Source: Pseudomonas proteolytica (GTDB lineage: Bacteria > Pseudomonadota > Gammaproteobacteria > Pseudomonadales > Pseudomonadaceae). Taken from it: a stretch of DNA of 44,774 nt. The DNA is taken from the NCBI RefSeq assembly GCF_007858275.1, contig NZ_VFEV01000048.1, positions 1 to 44,774 of the forward strand, given 5' to 3'. Shown piece after piece: positions 42,855 through 44,774 of the stretch (positions within the stretch are counted from its first letter, which is position 1; every line of letters starts with the position of its first letter). The notes under the pieces are model-generated. The model saw nothing but the letters and a program-made list of their open reading frames with translations. It had not been told where the DNA came from and searched no databases. The position numbers were made by a program, and so were the translations under genes.

Positions 42855-43541
42855 CTACTCAGTTAACAACCTCAGATAAGGCGGTGCCGGACTGACTTCA
42901 TAGGCGCTATTTTTTGCGTTATTACGGATCGTTTCATGGTGTTGGTTATTCTTGAAATGCAGGGCGACCCCATCGTCAGCTGCGTAAGCAGGGTGCACAC
43001 CCGTAAGTTTCACAAGCTCAGCAAATGACTCTGCTCTTCCTGCCTCTGAGCTGAAGTGCGGACACAACGCTCCGGGAAGTAAGCCCAGGCCGTCGATCAG
43101 GGCAAAGGCTCCCCCAGAGTCGGAATGGCCGTAGTCGAACCAGCAAATGGCTCCAGCACTGACACCGCAAAGCACCTTGCCACCTTCCCATGCCTTCCGT
43201 AGCAACCCCACTACCCCAAATTCGCGCCAGATAGCCAACATCGCGCGGGTATTCCCGCCTGCAACATAAATGACATCGGCCTGTTCAAACAGCGACGCAA
43301 TATGGCCAGCGTCGGGAAACGGCGAAATGAAAAACGTCAAGCAGATGACGGTGCAACCGACGCTTTCATATTTAGTAATGAAGTCGGAAATTTTCAGGCG
43401 GTCATCGCCATTGGCTGTGGAGATATAGAGAACAGTGGGACGTGCTTTTCCTGATACGGCGACGATGTATTCGTCAATGCGAGTCATGCAGGTCATTTCC
43501 TCGGCTGACTCTCCACCAATAACAATTATTGATTTATTCAT
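42855..43541 (-). CDS. S51-family peptidase (dipeptidase E/cyanophycinase-like)
   Basis: A 228-residue class I glutamine-amidotransferase-like protein. The serine nucleophile is in VLCGVSAGAICWFDYG, after the YVAGGNTRAMLAIWREFG segment. The C-terminal ALIDGLGLLPGALCPHFSSE supplies the likely histidine, as in peptidase E, which cleaves Asp-X dipeptides. The start was set at MNKSIIVIGG, the family N-terminus; the open frame continues 23 codons upstream. Substrate is not certain. Confidence 0.82.
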   Translation of the reverse strand: MNKSIIVIGGESAEEMTCMTRIDEYIVAVSGKARPTVLYISTANGDDRLKISDFITKYESVGCTVICLTFFISPFPDAGHIASLFEQADVIYVAGGNTRAMLAIWREFGVVGLLRKAWEGGKVLCGVSAGAICWFDYGHSDSGGAFALIDGLGLLPGALCPHFSSEAGRAESFAELVKLTGVHPAYAADDGVALHFKNNQHHETIRNNAKNSAYEVSPAPPYLRLLTE

Positions 43542-43663
43542 CTGGGTCTCTGCTTCGTCCTGAACTTCAGATTTTTCAAGGTCTTTGAACACTGGGAAAA
43601 TATAATTCAAAGATGTTGCTCAAGGTAGCAAAGATTAAGGTTGGGAGCTGTCGGGCCTTGGCG

Positions 43664-43725
43664 AGGCTGCGATGGCGGCGGCGCTGCCAGTATTTATATT
43701 GTTTGAGGCGCCGCCATCGTAGCCT
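43664..43725. repeat. Intergenic hairpin
   Basis: AGGCTGCGATGGCGGCG (43664-43680) and CGCCGCCATCGTAGCCT (43709-43725) pair over 17 bases with one G-T, around a 28-base AT-rich loop. It differs from the TGTGGGAGC REP family and may be another Pseudomonas intergenic repeat or a processing signal after the immunity gene. No T-tract follows on either strand. The rest of this 240-bp gap holds no gene that I can support. Confidence 0.7.
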
Positions 43726-43780
43726 CCTTGCGGTCAAATGGAATTGTTCCGTTTATCCCTCGGATCTATTCGTGTTGCCT

Positions 43781-44230
43781 CTATTGAGACGGGGGAGGGG
43801 GAGAACAGTCAGTGGGCCTAAGATCCACGTAGTCGAGGTCACCTTCAAAGGTGATACAGGCAATCCAGCATAGGTTTTCAGGAAAAACATAGGTGTGTTG
43901 GGGGATTTCAGAGAATATATTAATTGCTTCTCTAATATCGTCAATTTGAACGACATAAGCGTGATCTATAACGGAATCCCCTAAAAAGCACACATTTTTA
44001 ATATTTAAATGGCTAAGGGTTTCTGAGATTTTAGCCAAAGCTTCGAGTCTGTCTAGAGTGTTTAGATTGACGGGATTTTTTACAATGCTCCAATCTATCT
44101 TGCTTCCTACGAACGTGAATTTTTTTTGTATTTCATTAATTAGTTTTGCTTCTTCAGTTTTAGATAGCTGTAAGAAGCCAATTCCTTTTTTTTGCAGCGT
44201 ATCTATCAAGAATTCGTCGAAGTAGCTCAT
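43781..44230 (-). CDS. Putative immunity protein for the adjacent Rhs toxin
   Basis: This 149-residue protein has no recognised family. It is AT-rich and has no signal peptide or membrane helix; the C-terminal region is rich in hydrophobic strands and ends in a proline run. Its ATG overlaps the stop of the Rhs gene by 4 bases (ATGA), so both are translated from one message. Immediate downstream position, small size and low GC are what is expected of a polymorphic-toxin immunity gene; function is inferred from context only. A longer frame starting inside the toxin was rejected. Confidence 0.7.
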   Translation of the reverse strand: MSYFDEFLIDTLQKKGIGFLQLSKTEEAKLINEIQKKFTFVGSKIDWSIVKNPVNLNTLDRLEALAKISETLSHLNIKNVCFLGDSVIDHAYVVQIDDIREAINIFSEIPQHTYVFPENLCWIACITFEGDLDYVDLRPTDCSPPPPSQ

Positions 44231-44774
44231 TTTTTCGCAAACCTTCTGTTTATTTTGAGAACTAGTTCTGCAGAACCTTGGAACAGATAGTGAGGCCCTT
44301 TTTTCTTTCCCGACCAAACGTTTATATGAGCACCACTTCGCTCATCAAATTCAACCCGGTACCCGGTTTTTCCATCAATCGTTTGCATACCTATAGGGTG
44401 TCCATAGCTGCCTCCAAACTTACCTAGTGTCGGTTTTTCAGCTCGGAAGTCATTTTCCAGTAACCATTCCATTGCTTTGTTTGAAGCTTGTTCGTAGTTC
44501 GTAAACCGAGCCGGGCCACTTGTGCTGGGTGTTGATTCCTCATAGCGAGGTGGTGGTCTTGTATTTTCTTGTCCAGGACAGTTACCAGCCTTACATGCCA
44601 ACCCCAACGGATCCACCCACCCCGTAGGGTTAGGCACATACAAATACCCGTTCACCCCACCCGCCAACTTCACCGGGTCGGGGGTCAGGTAGCGTCCGTT
44701 GTCCGGATTGTAGTAGCGATGCCGGTTGTAATGCAGCCCGCTTTCCCGGTCGTAATACTGCCCCTGAAAGCGCA
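44227..44774 (-). CDS. Rhs repeat protein, C-terminal end with toxin domain (partial)
   Basis: The gene enters from beyond the right edge; only the last 182 codons are present. The Rhs core end is clear: RFQGQYYDRESGLHYNRHRY, then YNPDNGRYLTPDP and the boundary motif PNPTGWVDPLGL. After it about 123 residues form a variable C-terminal domain with much lower GC. Notable in it are GYRVEFDERSGAHINVWSG and the following KKKGPHYLF, whose two histidines could be catalytic; I do not recognise the family with certainty. Rhs proteins encase toxins that are delivered, often by type VI secretion. The downstream overlapping gene is the likely immunity partner. Confidence 0.9.
   Translation of the reverse strand, partial: RFQGQYYDRESGLHYNRHRYYNPDNGRYLTPDPVKLAGGVNGYLYVPNPTGWVDPLGLACKAGNCPGQENTRPPPRYEESTPSTSGPARFTNYEQASNKAMEWLLENDFRAEKPTLGKFGGSYGHPIGMQTIDGKTGYRVEFDERSGAHINVWSGKKKGPHYLFQGSAELVLKINRRFAKK

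Overview
The window looks like chromosomal DNA of a Pseudomonas fluorescens-group bacterium. The basis is the high GC content with GC-rich third codon positions, the Pseudomonas-type regulatory RNAs PrrF and CrcY, a complete liu leucine/isovalerate catabolic locus, a DUF6124-type small protein, and many paired REP hairpins with the core GTGGGAGCGGGCTTGC. No tRNA, rRNA, CRISPR array, transposase or prophage was seen.

Region 1 (1-10.5 kb). A perfect 66-bp inverted repeat is followed on the minus strand by an LRR/protein-kinase fusion and zapE. Next is an ECF sigma/anti-sigma operon whose sigma gene is frame-disrupted near its 5' end. Divergent from it lie two translationally coupled genes: a stand-alone NRPS-type adenylation enzyme and a six-helix membrane protein with a flavin/NAD(P) reductase tail. 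Together these resemble a split version of fungal TmpL. A membrane-anchored SrpA-like catalase and a cytochrome b561 follow. The sigma operon and the catalase operon carry the same promoter-like motif, GGAATA-N15-CGTCT, at nearly equal distances from their start codons. This suggests one oxidative-stress regulon with the two-gene redox module between its arms. An MFS exporter and a divergent HxlR regulator close the region.

Region 2 (10.5-13.3 kb). It holds an M14 cytosolic-type carboxypeptidase, the iron-responsive sRNA PrrF with its Fur box, a DUF6124 protein, and an XRE/S24 LexA-like regulator that lacks the catalytic serine.

Region 3 (13.3-25.2 kb). This is leucine/isovalerate degradation: liuABCD on one strand, a divergent acyl-CoA synthetase, then the sRNA CrcY, liuE and the regulator gene liuR. 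Three LiuR-like palindromes lie in the two control regions. CrcY has a sigma-54 promoter, repeated Hfq/Crc-binding A-rich motifs and a UUCG-loop terminator. It sits just downstream of liuE, so a carbon-catabolite control RNA is embedded in a catabolic locus. A LysR regulator and a divergent acyl-CoA dehydrogenase follow.

Region 4 (25.2-42.2 kb). It is mostly core or housekeeping: a PstS-like/OmpA fusion, xthA, a GNAT acetyltransferase, tamAB (outer-membrane assembly), a MarR-EmrA-EmrB-like efflux operon with twin palindromic operators, lpxH-ppiB, glnS and cysS.

Region 5 (42.2-44.8 kb) is accessory: a RibD/DHFR-like reductase, an S51-type peptidase, and the 3' end of an Rhs polymorphic toxin gene with a coupled AT-rich immunity candidate. 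The Rhs gene runs off the window end.
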